Source of the DNA: Pseudoxanthomonas sp. J31
GTDB taxonomy: Bacteria > Pseudomonadota > Gammaproteobacteria > Xanthomonadales > Xanthomonadaceae
Length of the DNA: 64,000 nucleotides
Reading direction: 5' to 3'
Assembly (NCBI RefSeq): GCF_000510725.1
Contig: NZ_AZNZ01000002.1
Location: forward strand, 124,001-188,000
The notes under the pieces are model-generated. The model was not told where the DNA came from. It made no database searches and saw nothing but the letters and a program-made list of their open reading frames with translations. The translations under genes were made by a program, and so were the position numbers. How positions within the stretch are numbered: position 1 is the first letter of the stretch; each line of letters opens with the position of its first letter. Shown here in pieces: positions 1-8,662 of this stretch.

Positions 1-1087
1 CGTCGCGGGCGGTGCCCAGGGTGGTGACCACGATGGCCTGGGTCTCGCCGCGGGTGAACATGGCCGAGCCGTGGGTACGCGGCAGCACGCCGGTCTTCAC
101 GGTGATCGGGCGCACGGTGTCCAGGGCGCGGCCGTCGATGCGGACCTTGGTCTCCAGGACCGCGTCGCGCATGGTGCGGTACTCCAGCTCGCCGAACTCC
201 TTGGCCACCTCGGCCGGGTCCCAGCCCTCGGCGGCCACGCGCTCGGCCAGCTGCTCGCTGACATCCTTCTTGATCGCGGCGATGGCGTCGCGGCGCTCCA
301 GCTTGTCGCGGATCTTGAAGGCCTCGGCCAGGCGGTTGCCGACGGCCTGCTTCAGCGCGGCGACCAGCGCCTCGTTCTTCGCCGGCGGCACCCAGTCGCT
401 GGGCTTGACGCCGGCCTCGGCGACCAGCTCGTTGATCGCGTTGATGACCTTCTGCATCTCGCGGTGGCCGAAGGTGACCGCGCCGAGCATCACTTCCTCG
501 CTCAGCAGCTGGGCCTCGGACTCGACCATCAGCACGGCGTTGGCGGTGCCGGCGACGACCAGCTCCAGCTTGGACTCGGCCAGCTCGGAGGTGGTCGGGT
601 TGAGGATGTACTGGCCGTCCTTGTAGCCGACCTTGGCGGCGCCGATCGGGCCCTTGAACGGGGTGCCGGCCAGCGACAGCGCCGCGGAGGCGCCGATCAG
701 GGCCGGGATGTCGCCGTCGATCTCCGGGTTCAGCGACATCACCGTGGCGATGATCTGGACCTCGTTCTTGTATTCCTCGGGGAACAGCGGGCGGATCGGG
801 CGGTCGATCAGGCGCGAAACCAGCGTTTCCTTCTCGGTCGGACGGCCTTCGCGCTTGAAGAAGCCGCCGGGGATGCGGCCGCCGGCGTAGAACTTCTCCT
901 GGTAGTCAACGGTGAGCGGGAAGAAGTCCTGGCCTTCACGCGCGCTCTTGGCGGCGACGGCGGTGACCAGCAGTACGGTGTCGTCCATCTTGACGATGAC
1001 GGCGCCACTGGCCTGGCGGGCGACCTCGCCCGTTTCCAGGGTCACGGTGTGTTTGCCGTACTGGAAGGTTTTGGTGATTTTTGCCAC
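1..1087 (-). CDS. pnp: Polyribonucleotide nucleotidyltransferase (PNPase), N-terminal part
   Basis: This is the first ~362 residues of PNPase, the phosphorolytic 3'-5' exoribonuclease of the RNA degradosome; the gene continues past the left edge. The start is GTG at 1085-1087 ([20 protein letters not shown]), preceded by AAGGA at good spacing. The first RNase PH domain is visible with its characteristic stretch [12 protein letters not shown] at residues 76-87 followed by [13 protein letters not shown]. The central helical domain and the beginning of the second RNase PH domain follow; the catalytic second core and the KH/S1 domains lie outside the window. It is the last visible gene of the metY-rimP-nusA-infB-rbfA-truB-rpsO-pnp series. 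The GC-rich spacer after rpsO is where enterobacteria carry RNase III processing of this mRNA; I see hairpin potential there but cannot prove processing. Confidence 0.97.
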   Translation of the reverse strand, partial: MAKITKTFQYGKHTVTLETGEVARQASGAVIVKMDDTVLLVTAVAAKSAREGQDFFPLTVDYQEKFYAGGRIPGGFFKREGRPTEKETLVSRLIDRPIRPLFPEEYKNEVQIIATVMSLNPEIDGDIPALIGASAALSLAGTPFKGPIGAAKVGYKDGQYILNPTTSELAESKLELVVAGTANAVLMVESEAQLLSEEVMLGAVTFGHREMQKVINAINELVAEAGVKPSDWVPPAKNEALVAALKQAVGNRLAEAFKIRDKLERRDAIAAIKKDVSEQLAERVAAEGWDPAEVAKEFGELEYRTMRDAVLETKVRIDGRALDTVRPITVKTGVLPRTHGSAMFTRGETQAIVVTTLGTARD

Positions 1088-1226
1088 GTCGGTTCCTTGG
1101 GGAATCTGCTTGCGATTGACCGGTGACGGCCCTTGCCGGCAACGGGTGGCCGGAGAAGCCCGGCCGCTTGCGGGTGTTGCGCCCCGGTGGTCCCGGGGAC
1201 GGGCGCCCGCGGTGCTTTGCCGGCGC

Positions 1227-1261
1227 CCAAATGCAAACCGCGGCGCATCTCTGCGCCGCGG
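1227..1261 (-). terminator. Terminator/attenuator after rpsO
   Basis: A perfect 10-bp inverted repeat (1238-1247 with 1252-1261, loop TCTC) is followed on the minus strand by the T-rich run TTTGCATTTGG. It lies 12 bp beyond the rpsO stop codon and upstream of pnp. In E. coli a partial terminator sits in the same place, so it probably tunes the rpsO to pnp ratio rather than ending the operon completely. Confidence 0.75.
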
Positions 1262-1273
1262 CGGGAAGGTACG

Positions 1274-1534
1274 TCAGCGACGCAGGCCGAGCTTCTCGAT
1301 CAGGGCCTTGTAGCGCTCGTTGTCCTTGCGCTTGAGGTAGTCGAGCAGGCTGCGGCGGCGGTTGACCAGCTGCAGCAGGCCACGGCGGCTGTGGTGGTCC
1401 TTCTTGTGGATCTTGAAGTGCTCGGTCAGCTGCTCGATGCGGGCGGTCAGCAGGGCGACCTGGACTTCCGGGGAGCCGGTGTCGTTGGCGCCGCGCGCGT
1501 TGTCGGCGATGATCTTCTGGGTGTCGATGGACAT
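1274..1534 (-). CDS. rpsO: 30S ribosomal protein S15
   Basis: An 86-residue protein that matches S15, the primary 16S rRNA-binding protein of the 30S platform. The start is the ATG at 1532-1534 ([20 protein letters not shown]), giving the usual S15 length. An upstream in-frame start would add 52 unrelated residues, and the AGAGAG purine tract supports the chosen ATG. Family hallmarks are [16 protein letters not shown] and the basic [19 protein letters not shown] segment that contacts rRNA. It lies between truB and pnp, has its own likely promoter 122 bp upstream, and is followed by a hairpin terminator. The ~115-nt leader would suit translational autoregulation as in E. coli, but I have not identified a pseudoknot. 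Confidence 0.98.
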   Translation of the reverse strand: MSIDTQKIIADNARGANDTGSPEVQVALLTARIEQLTEHFKIHKKDHHSRRGLLQLVNRRRSLLDYLKRKDNERYKALIEKLGLRR

Positions 1535-1656
1535 GGTTTCTCTCTTGGATGCGAGGCTGGCAGGAACGCGCTGGTGCGCACCGCCTGGCCCGCCGCTTGC
1601 TTGAAGGCCGCCCTTGGAACCGGCGGGAATGATTGCCTGGGAAAAAAGGCGCGCGA

Positions 1657-1685
1657 ATTGTAACCCCCCGCCGGGGGCCGAACAA
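1657..1685 (-). promoter_or_regulatory. Promoter of rpsO
   Basis: On the minus strand TTGTTC (1680-1685) and TACAAT (1657-1662) are separated by 17 bp, a good sigma70-type promoter. Transcription would start near 1650, giving an rpsO leader of about 115 nt. The spacer itself contains an inverted repeat of C and G runs (CCCCCGGCGGGGG). Confidence 0.65.
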
Positions 1686-1714
1686 GGCAAAACCGGTGCC
1701 GCCGGGCGGCCGCC

Positions 1715-2641
1715 TCAGGCCCCGGCGGTGTTCCTGAACAGCCGTTGCGGCGCCAGCAGCCCGCCCGGCTCCACCCGTCCCAGCCCCAGCGCCTTGCCGT
1801 CGGGGCCGTGGACCGCCACCGGGTCGGCCGCGGCCCAGGGCCCGCGCAGGCGCTGGCCCTGGCCCAGGCGCGCGGCCTGGGCGGCATCCAGGTCGACCCG
1901 CGGGAAGCCCGCCAGGCCCGCCTCCGGCGGCAGCAGGCAGGCCTCGAGCGCGGCTTCGCCGCCCTCCTCCGCGAGCTGCTGCAGCTGCTCCAGGGTGAAC
2001 ATGGCCGGCGCGGTGAAGGGCTCCACCCACAGCCGGCGCAGGCTGGCGATGTGCGCGCCGCAGCCCAGGACCTCGCCCAGGTCGCGGGCCAGGCTGCGGA
2101 TGTAGGTGCCCGTGCCGCAGGTCACGCGCAGGCGCAGGAAGGCCGGCTGCATCTCCAGCAGCTCGATGGCGTGGACCTGCACCTGGCGCACCGGGGCCTC
2201 GATCACCTCGCCGCGGCGGGCGCGGGCGTACAGCGGCTCGCCGCCCTGCTTGAGCGCCGAGTACACCGGGGCGCGCTGCTGCAGGGTGCCGACGAAGCCG
2301 GCCAGCGCGCCCACGACCGCGGCATGGTCCAGCCCGGGGACCGGCCGCTGGCGCAGCACCTGGCCGTCGGCATCGTCGGTGTCGGTGGTGGTGCCGAGCA
2401 CGATCCCGGCCTCGTAGGCCTTGTCCGAGCCCAGCAGCAGGCCGGCCAGCTTGGTGGCCTCGCCGAAGCACAGCGGCAGCAGGCCGGTGGCCAGCGGGTC
2501 GAGGCTGCCGGTATGGCCGCCCTTCTCGGCACGGAACAGGCGGCGGGCCGCCTGCAGGGCGGCGTTGGAACTCATCCCCGCGGGCTTGTCCAGCAGCAGG
2601 ATGCCGTCGAGCGGACGGAACTTGGTCTTGGTGCGGGTCAT
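1715..2641 (-). CDS. truB: tRNA pseudouridine(55) synthase
   Basis: TruB converts U55 to pseudouridine in the T-loop of almost all tRNAs and also acts as a tRNA chaperone. The 308-residue protein starts at an ATG ([20 protein letters not shown]) and carries motif I ([12 protein letters not shown]) and the catalytic motif [16 protein letters not shown], with D48 as the nucleophile. A TruB C-terminal/PUA-like domain occupies roughly the last 60-70 residues. It lies 67 bp downstream of rbfA and upstream of rpsO, the standard gammaproteobacterial order. Confidence 0.97.
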   Translation of the reverse strand: MTRTKTKFRPLDGILLLDKPAGMSSNAALQAARRLFRAEKGGHTGSLDPLATGLLPLCFGEATKLAGLLLGSDKAYEAGIVLGTTTDTDDADGQVLRQRPVPGLDHAAVVGALAGFVGTLQQRAPVYSALKQGGEPLYARARRGEVIEAPVRQVQVHAIELLEMQPAFLRLRVTCGTGTYIRSLARDLGEVLGCGAHIASLRRLWVEPFTAPAMFTLEQLQQLAEEGGEAALEACLLPPEAGLAGFPRVDLDAAQAARLGQGQRLRGPWAAADPVAVHGPDGKALGLGRVEPGGLLAPQRLFRNTAGA

Positions 2642-2708
2642 CGGGGAACGTCCTGGCGGCCGGGTGGCCGGCCCGGGAGGCCGGCGCCGGCCGGGACGGC
2701 GTGGATGC

Positions 2709-3071
2709 TTACTCGTCGGCCGGGGCCGGCGGATTTTCCTTCAGCAGGATCTCGATGCGCTCGCCGCGGTCGACCGAATCGTCGTAATGGAAGTGCAGCT
2801 CCGGCACGTGGCGCAGCTTGACCCGGCGGGCCAGCTCCATGCGCAGCTCGCGCGCCATCTCCTTGAGCGCCTTGACCGCCTCGGCCGAACGGTCCGGCAG
2901 CAGCGCGGTGACGAACACCTTGGCATGGGCCAGGTCGCGGGTGACTTCCACGTCGGACACGCTCACCGACGGCAGCCCGTGCTCGCGCACGGCCTCGTGC
3001 ACCAGGGTGCCCAGTTCGCGGCGCAGCTGCGCCGAGACGCGGCCGGTTCGATGGAAGGATTTGGTCGGCAT
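2709..3071 (-). CDS. rbfA: 30S ribosome-binding factor A
   Basis: RbfA is a small KH-like protein that binds immature 30S subunits and helps mature the 5' end of 16S rRNA. The 120-residue product ([20 protein letters not shown]) shows the typical [14 protein letters not shown] start, the [17 protein letters not shown] strand and the [19 protein letters not shown] region. It lies between infB and truB with a 163-bp gap behind infB, which contains a hairpin. Length and context are standard for the family. Confidence 0.96.
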   Translation of the reverse strand: MPTKSFHRTGRVSAQLRRELGTLVHEAVREHGLPSVSVSDVEVTRDLAHAKVFVTALLPDRSAEAVKALKEMARELRMELARRVKLRHVPELHFHYDDSVDRGERIEILLKENPPAPADE

Positions 3072-3161
3072 CTGCGGACTCCTTGCCGGGCGCGGCGCCC
3101 GGTCTTGCCTGCGGGCCGGCGGCCCGCCACTGCAGGCCGCCAGGTGGCGGCCCGGAAACGG

Positions 3162-3186
3162 CGGGACGGCCGCGAGGGCCGTCCCG
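3162..3186 (-). terminator. Hairpin between infB and rbfA, possible weak terminator
   Basis: A 10-bp inverted repeat (CGGGACGGCC with GGCCGTCCCG, loop 5 nt) lies 49 bp past the infB stop. The minus-strand tail GCCGTTTCCGG has only three Ts in a row, so termination would be inefficient. It may act as an RNA-stabilising or attenuating element within the operon. Confidence 0.4.
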
Positions 3187-3234
3187 TCGTCGCGGGCGCC
3201 GGCACGGCCTCCATGGCCGCCGGCGCCGCGCAGG

Positions 3235-5844
3235 TCACAGCGTGCGCTGGACCTCGATTCGCTCGAAGCACTCGATCTGGTCGCCCGGCTTGACGTCGTT
3301 GTACTCCTTCACGCCGATGCCGCACTCGGTGCCGCTGCGCACCTCGTCCACGTTCTCCTTGAAGCGGCGCAGCGATTCCAGCTCGCCCTCGAAGATGACC
3401 GTGTTGTCGCGCAGCACGCGGATCGGCTTGTTCCGCTTGACCACGCCCTCCACGACCATGCAGCCGGCGACCGCGCCGAACTTGGAGCTGCGGAAGACCT
3501 CGCGCACCTCGGCGATGCCGATGATCTCCTCGCGGATCTCCACGCCCAGCAGGCCCGAAGCCACCTGCTTCACCTGGTCGATCACGTCGTAGATGATCGA
3601 GAAGTAGCGCAGGTCCACGCCGTTGGCCTCGATGATCTTGCGGGCCGAGGCGTCGGCGCGGACGTTGAAGCCGATCACGGTGGCCTTGGTGGTCACGGCG
3701 ATGTTGGCGTCGGACTCGGTGATGCCGCCCACGCCGGAGCTGATCACGTTGATCCGGATCTCGTCGTTGGACAGCGCGGTGAGCGACTGCTTGAGCGCCT
3801 CCACCGAGCCCTGGACATCGGCCTTGACCAGCAGGTTGAGGACCTGCTGGCCCTCGCCCTTGCCCATCTGCGCCATGATGTCTTCCATGCGGTTGCCCGC
3901 GGCCTGGACCAGGCGCGATTCGCGGCGCTTGGCGTCGCGCTGCTGCGCCACGTCCTTGGCCAGGCGCTCGTCCTTGACCACCACGAAGTCGTCGCCGGCG
4001 TCCGGCACGCCGGACAGGCCCAGGACCTGCACCGGGATCGACGGGCCGGCCGAGTTCGGCTGGCCGCCGGTCTCGTCGAACAGGGCGCGGACGCGGCCGT
4101 AGTGCACGCCGCACACCAGGTAGTCGCCCTTCTTCAGCTGGCCCTGCTGGACCAGCACGGTGGCGACCGGGCCGCGGCCCTTGTCCAGCGCCGACTCGAT
4201 GACCACGCCGCTGGCGTTGCCGTCCGGCACCGCCTTCAGCTCCAGCAGTTCGGCCTGCAGCGAGATGGCGTCGAGCAGGTCGTCCACGCCCATGCCGGTC
4301 TTGGCCGACAGCTCCACCATCTGGGTGTCGCCACCGAAGTCCTCGGCCACGACCTGCTCGTTGAGCAGTTCGTTCTTGACCCGCATCGGGTCGGCCGTGG
4401 ACTTGTCGATCTTGTTGATCGCCACGATCAGCGGCACGCCGGCCGCCTTCGCGTGCTGGATCGCCTCCTTGGTCTGCGGCATGACGCCGTCGTCGGCCGC
4501 GACCACCAGGACCACGATGTCGGTGATCTTGGCGCCGCGCGCGCGCATCGAGGTGAACGCGGCGTGGCCCGGGGTATCCAGGAAGCTGATCACGCCCTTG
4601 GGCGTTTCGACGTGGTAGGCGCCGATGTGCTGGGTGATGCCGCCGGCCTCGCCCGAGGCGACCTTGGTGCGGCGGATGTAGTCCAGCAGCGAGGTCTTGC
4701 CGTGGTCGACGTGGCCCATGATGGTGACCACCGGCGGACGCGGCGCCGGCTCGCCCTGGGCGCGCTCGACCTGCGCCAGCAGCTCGCTCTCGGCGTCGTC
4801 GGTCTCGGCGCGCACGGCCTTGTGGCCCAGCTCTTCGGTGACCAGCACCGCGGTGTCGTGGTCGATGGACTGGTTGATGGTGGCCATCACGCCCATCTTG
4901 AACAGCGCCTTGACCACGTCGCCGCCCTTCATGGCCAGCTTCTGCGCCAGGTCGGCCACGGTGATCGAGTCGCCGATGGCGACCTCGCGCACCACCGGCG
5001 CGGTCGGGCGCTCGAAGCCGCCCACGCCGCCGCCGTTGCCGCCGCCGCGGCTGTCCTGGCGGCGCTGCGGCTTGCCGCCGCGCCCGCCCGGGCGGGCGGT
5101 GGAACGGCGTGCGCGGTCGGCGGCCGACAGGTGCAGCTGGCCGGCGAAGCGCGCCGGGGTGTCGTCGTCGTCGGCGATGGCGTGCCCGCCGCGGCCCTTG
5201 TGCTTGGGCGCGGCACGGCTGTCCTCGGCCGCGCGCGGCGCCGGGCGCGCCGGACGGGCCGGCGCCGGCTCGGCCGGCTCCGGCTCGGGCGCGGCCTCGC
5301 GCTCCTGCTGCCGGGCCGCCTCCTCGGCTGCCTTGCGCTCCTCTTCCTGGCGCTTGCGCTCGGCCTCTTCCTCCTGGCGCTTGCGCTCGGCTTCCTCGGC
5401 GCGCTGGCGGTCCAGCTCGGCCAGGCGCTGCTGCTCGGCGAGGTTGCGCTGGCGGGATTCCTCCAGCTTGCGCAGCACCTCGGCGCGCTCGTCGTCCACC
5501 GGCGCCTCGGGGGGAGCCGCCTCGGTGGCCTTGATGTAGGTGCGCTTCTGGCGGACCTCGACGGCGACGGTGGTCTTGCTGCGGCCGCCGCCGACGGTCA
5601 GTTCCTGCACCTTGCGCCGGGCCAGGGTGATCTTCTTCGGCGCAGCGATCTCTTCGGCCGGAGCCGCCGAGCCCTTGCCGTGGGTACGGCGCAGGAAGCC
5701 GAGCAGCTTGATCTTCTCGGCACTGGTCACGACCTGGTCGGGACCGCTGAACTTCATGCCGGCCTCGGCCAGCTGCTCCAGCAGCTTCTCGACCGGGGTG
5801 TTGACCAGCTCGGCGAGCTTGCGAATGGTGGTTTGCTGCGACAT
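3235..5844 (-). CDS. infB: Translation initiation factor IF-2
   Basis: IF-2 is the GTPase that brings fMet-tRNA to the 30S subunit and promotes 50S joining. The protein is 869 residues from the ATG at 5842-5844 ([20 protein letters not shown]), with AGGA upstream; a farther in-frame start would add 15 atypical residues. Residues 1-50 are the IF2_N domain. A highly charged Glu/Arg/Ala linker follows at about 120-190, with tandem ERKRQEEEA repeats. The GTPase domain begins with GHVDHGKT at 377-384, followed by DTPGHAAF and NKIDK. Domain II and the C-terminal tRNA-binding domain end in [16 protein letters not shown]. It is located between nusA and rbfA as in E. coli. Confidence 0.98.
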   Translation of the reverse strand: MSQQTTIRKLAELVNTPVEKLLEQLAEAGMKFSGPDQVVTSAEKIKLLGFLRRTHGKGSAAPAEEIAAPKKITLARRKVQELTVGGGRSKTTVAVEVRQKRTYIKATEAAPPEAPVDDERAEVLRKLEESRQRNLAEQQRLAELDRQRAEEAERKRQEEEAERKRQEEERKAAEEAARQQEREAAPEPEPAEPAPARPARPAPRAAEDSRAAPKHKGRGGHAIADDDDTPARFAGQLHLSAADRARRSTARPGGRGGKPQRRQDSRGGGNGGGVGGFERPTAPVVREVAIGDSITVADLAQKLAMKGGDVVKALFKMGVMATINQSIDHDTAVLVTEELGHKAVRAETDDAESELLAQVERAQGEPAPRPPVVTIMGHVDHGKTSLLDYIRRTKVASGEAGGITQHIGAYHVETPKGVISFLDTPGHAAFTSMRARGAKITDIVVLVVAADDGVMPQTKEAIQHAKAAGVPLIVAINKIDKSTADPMRVKNELLNEQVVAEDFGGDTQMVELSAKTGMGVDDLLDAISLQAELLELKAVPDGNASGVVIESALDKGRGPVATVLVQQGQLKKGDYLVCGVHYGRVRALFDETGGQPNSAGPSIPVQVLGLSGVPDAGDDFVVVKDERLAKDVAQQRDAKRRESRLVQAAGNRMEDIMAQMGKGEGQQVLNLLVKADVQGSVEALKQSLTALSNDEIRINVISSGVGGITESDANIAVTTKATVIGFNVRADASARKIIEANGVDLRYFSIIYDVIDQVKQVASGLLGVEIREEIIGIAEVREVFRSSKFGAVAGCMVVEGVVKRNKPIRVLRDNTVIFEGELESLRRFKENVDEVRSGTECGIGVKEYNDVKPGDQIECFERIEVQRTL

Positions 5845-6010
5845 TCGGATCCTATGCTCTGTTTGGCGCCCCCTCGCCAGAAAGAGCAAGGGAAACGCGG
5901 ATTCTAAGCCCTGGCGGGTGCAGGGCGGTGTTCATCGCCGGCTCATGCGCCATGCTCCGGGTGCCTGGCGGGGGCGCCGGTGGGGCGTCCCGGCCGTGCC
6001 AGCGACATGC

Positions 6011-7522
6011 TCATGCGCCACGCTCCAGGCGGGCGATCTCCTCGGCGCGGGCCGCCAGGATCAACGCCGCGGCGCGCTCCTCGTCCAGGCCCTCGATGCC
6101 GAACTCGACCACCTCGTCGGCGGCCAGGTCGGACAGGTCCTCGGCGGTGCGCACGCCATGGGCGGCCAGGGCGAAGGCGGTGTCCTCGTCCATGCCCTCC
6201 AGCGCCAGCAGGTCCTCGGCCGGGGCGTCCCCGGCCTCCTGCTCCTCCACCGCCAGGGCTTCGTTGAGCAGGGCGTCGCGGGCGCGGGCGCGCAGTTCCT
6301 CGACGATGTCCTCGTCGAAGCCCTCCACCGCCAGCAGCTCGCCGACCGGGACGTAGGCGATCTCCTCGACCGTGCTGAAGCCCTCGGCCACCAGGATGCC
6401 GGCGATCTCCTCGTCGACCTCCAGCTTGTCCATGAACAGCTGGCGGGCCACGGCCTGCTCGGCCTCGCTCTTGGCCTGCACCTGCTCGGCGGTCATCACG
6501 TTGAGCTGCCAGCCGGTGAGGCGGCTGGCCAGGCGCACGTTCTGGCCACCCTTGCCGATGGCCTGGGCCAGGCGGTCCTCGGCCACGGCCAGGTCCATCG
6601 AGTGCTTCTCTTCGTCGACGATGATCGACTGCACCTCGGCCGGCGCCATCGCGTTGATGACGAAGTTGGCCGGGTTCTCGTTCCACAGCACGATGTCCAC
6701 GCGCTCGCCGTTGAGCTCGTTGGACACGGCCTGCACGCGCGAGCCGCGCATGCCGATGCACGCGCCGATCGGATCGGTGCGGTTGTCGTGGGCGATCACC
6801 GCGATCTTGGCGCGGTCGCCCGGGTCGCGGGCGCAGGCCTTGATCTCGACCAGGCCCTGGCCGACTTCCGGCACCTCGAGCTTGAACAGCTCGATCATGA
6901 ACTCCGGCGCGGCGCGGCTGATGAACAGCTGCGGGCCGCGGGGCTCGCTGCGGACCTCGTACAGGTAGCCGCGGACGCGGTCGCCGGCGCGCAGCACGTC
7001 GCGCGGGATGCCCTTGTCCTTCGGGATGAAGCCCTCGGCGTTGCCGCCCAGGTCGACGTAGACGTTGCCGCGCTCCACGCGCTTGACCACGCCGGTCACC
7101 AGCTCGCCGACGCGGTCCTTCCAGGCGTCCACGACCTGCTGGCGCTCGGCCTCGCGCACGCGCTGCACGATCACCTGCTTGGCGGCCTGCGCGGCGATGC
7201 GGCCGAACTCGGGGTTCTCGATCTGCTCCTCGATGTAGTCGCCGACCTCGACGCCGTCGGCCTCGTCGACCGCGTCCATCAGGCGGATCTGCCGGTCCGG
7301 CGACTCCATCACCACGTCGTCGGCCACCACTTCCCAGCGGCGGAAGGTCTCGTAGCTGCCGTCCTTGCGGTCGATCGAAACGCGGGTCAGCACGTCCTGG
7401 TCGACGTAGCGCTTCTTGGCGGCCGAAGCCAGGGCCGCCTCGAGCGCCTCGAAGATCACTTCGCGCGGCACGCCCTTTTCGTTGGCGACCGCGTCAACTA
7501 CCAGCAGAAGTTCCTTGCTCAT
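6011..7522 (-). CDS. nusA: Transcription termination/antitermination factor NusA
   Basis: NusA binds RNA polymerase and nascent RNA and modulates pausing, termination and antitermination. The 503-residue protein starts at the ATG at 7520-7522 (MSKELLLVVDAVANEKGVPR), 4 bp after the rimP stop. Domains in order are the N-terminal RNAP-binding domain (1-130), S1 (about 135-202), two KH domains with IGMRG (257-261) and IGKGGQNVR (322-330), and two acidic helix-hairpin-helix AR repeats (363-418 and 436-495). Having both acidic repeats is typical of gammaproteobacteria. Its 3' end (ending LERGA) has a near copy about 68 bp downstream. Confidence 0.98.
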   Translation of the reverse strand: MSKELLLVVDAVANEKGVPREVIFEALEAALASAAKKRYVDQDVLTRVSIDRKDGSYETFRRWEVVADDVVMESPDRQIRLMDAVDEADGVEVGDYIEEQIENPEFGRIAAQAAKQVIVQRVREAERQQVVDAWKDRVGELVTGVVKRVERGNVYVDLGGNAEGFIPKDKGIPRDVLRAGDRVRGYLYEVRSEPRGPQLFISRAAPEFMIELFKLEVPEVGQGLVEIKACARDPGDRAKIAVIAHDNRTDPIGACIGMRGSRVQAVSNELNGERVDIVLWNENPANFVINAMAPAEVQSIIVDEEKHSMDLAVAEDRLAQAIGKGGQNVRLASRLTGWQLNVMTAEQVQAKSEAEQAVARQLFMDKLEVDEEIAGILVAEGFSTVEEIAYVPVGELLAVEGFDEDIVEELRARARDALLNEALAVEEQEAGDAPAEDLLALEGMDEDTAFALAAHGVRTAEDLSDLAADEVVEFGIEGLDEERAAALILAARAEEIARLERGA

Positions 7523-7526
7523 CTGT

Positions 7527-8102
7527 TTACTCCGCGTGCGGCTTGCCGGCCGCCGGCTTGTTGGAATGCTTGCCCGAATTGCCGCCCTTGCCGGGCTTCT
7601 TGCCTGGCGCCAGGCCCAGCGCCTCCCAGTCGGGCACCAGGCGGGCCTTGTCGATGTTGTCCAGCTCCACCACGAACTCCGCGCCGTCCAGGGCGAAGGC
7701 CACCTGGCCATTTTCCACCCTCAGGATCGTGCCTTGCAGCCTGCGGCGGCCTTCCTGCGGCAGCTTCAGCCCGACCTTGGCCTGCTGGCCGGCGAAACGG
7801 GCGAAATGCGCGGCGGTGAACAGCGGCCGGTCCATGCCCGGCGAGGACACCTCGAGGGTGTAGTTGCCGGAGATCGGGTCGGCCACGTCCAGCTGCGCGG
7901 ACACCTCGCGGCTGACCGACTCGCAGTCGTCGATGGTGACGGTGCGCTCCGGCTCGCCGCCTTCGGCGGCCGGCACGTCGATGTACAGGCGCAGGGTCGC
8001 GCCGCCCGGTGCCGGGAGGTATTCGACGCCCAGCAGCTCCAGCCCGAGCGACTCCACGGTCGGGGCGAGCAACTGGACGATTTCGCTGGTCTTTTCGCTC
8101 AT
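7527..8102 (-). CDS. rimP: Ribosome maturation factor RimP
   Basis: RimP is needed for 30S maturation and binds free 30S subunits. I take the ATG at 8100-8102 ([20 protein letters not shown]), giving 191 residues; the open frame continues upstream but without similarity. The core is conserved: [25 protein letters not shown] and the [10 protein letters not shown] motif that defines the family. The C-terminus is a basic Gly/Lys tail ([16 protein letters not shown]) longer than in enteric RimP. It is the first protein gene after tRNA-fMet and lies 4 bp before nusA, so it is almost certainly co-transcribed with it. Confidence 0.96.
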   Translation of the reverse strand: MSEKTSEIVQLLAPTVESLGLELLGVEYLPAPGGATLRLYIDVPAAEGGEPERTVTIDDCESVSREVSAQLDVADPISGNYTLEVSSPGMDRPLFTAAHFARFAGQQAKVGLKLPQEGRRRLQGTILRVENGQVAFALDGAEFVVELDNIDKARLVPDWEALGLAPGKKPGKGGNSGKHSNKPAAGKPHAE

Positions 8103-8159
8103 CTTCGGCGGCAACTCCAACGCGGTGGGACGGGGCACGGCCTGCCGGCCGCATAAACG

Positions 8160-8185
8160 ACAAGAGGCCCTTGCGGGCCTCTTGT
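8160..8185 (-). terminator. Hairpin between metY and rimP (attenuator/terminator)
   Basis: A perfect 11-bp inverted repeat (ACAAGAGGCCC with GGGCCTCTTGT, loop of 4) is followed on the minus strand by CGTTTATG. A second, weaker hairpin with one bulge lies just upstream at 8190-8210. Placed between tRNA-fMet and rimP, this pair probably ends most tRNA transcripts and lets a fraction read into rimP-nusA. Confidence 0.6.
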
Positions 8186-8320
8186 GCTCGAGAGCCCTGT
8201 CGGGCTTCTCATCCGATGGTGCTGGAATCGGCGCAACGGCGGGAACATGCGCCGTTGCAAGCCCAGTCTTGAGGATCCCGCAGCCCTGGAAACCCAGGAA
8301 CACCGCACAACCTCGAAACA

Positions 8321-8397
8321 TGGTAGCGGGGGCAGGATTTGAACCTGCGACCTTCGGGTTATGAGCCCGACGAGCTGCCAGACTGCTCCACCCCGCA
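8321..8397 (-). tRNA. metY: Initiator tRNA-fMet (CAT)
   Basis: A 77-nt tRNA with encoded CCA. The anticodon is CAT within GGGCTCATAACCC, whose three consecutive G:C pairs in the anticodon stem are the initiator hallmark. Positions 1 and 72 do not pair (U1 and U72), another initiator feature that allows formylation; E. coli has C1-A72. The D-loop (GGAGCAGTCTGGCAGCTC) and T-arm (GGTTCAAATCC) are standard. It heads the rimP-nusA-infB operon, exactly the metY position in E. coli. Confidence 0.97.
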
Positions 8398-8408
8398 TCA
8401 GAAGCGGA

Positions 8409-8437
8409 ATTATGCCGGCTATCGCGCCTTGATGCAA
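8409..8437 (-). promoter_or_regulatory. Promoter of tRNA-fMet / rimP-nusA operon
   Basis: On the minus strand TTGCAT (8432-8437) and CATAAT (8409-8414) are 17 bp apart. The predicted start lies only a few bases before the mature tRNA 5' end at 8397. This is probably the main promoter of the translation operon. A perfect TATAAT exists farther upstream (8523-8528) but lacks a matching -35. Confidence 0.75.
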
Positions 8438-8603
8438 GGCCCTTGCCGCATCTTCCGGAGCCTGCCCCGTGCCGGCGGCCTGCTCCCCGGAGCCGGCCGC
8501 GCGGCCGTCCCGGAACGCGGAGATTATACATGAACGAGCCGCGCGGATGGCCAGTCCGCGCACCTGGAAGACGCGGCGCGGCATCGCGCCCGCCTGCCCT
8601 GCA

Positions 8604-8639
8604 ACGCAAAAGCCCCCGGAAAACCGGGGGCTTTTGCGT
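8604..8639 (-). terminator. Terminator of the nuo operon
   Basis: A perfect 16-bp stem (8604-8619 with 8624-8639, loop of 4) contains the classic GC core GCCCCCGG and then TTTTGCGTTG on the minus strand. It begins 23 bp past the nuoN stop and separates the complex I operon from the tRNA-fMet operon. The symmetric A/T flanks would let it act in either direction. Confidence 0.9.
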
Positions 8640-8662
8640 GTTCCGCGCGGAGCGGCGCGTCC

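Noticed and set aside
8523-8528. Perfect minus-strand TATAAT upstream of tRNA-fMet
   Set aside because: No -35 at 16-18 bp and no extended -10 TG in the correct place; the TTGCAT-N17-CATAAT promoter closer to the tRNA is better.
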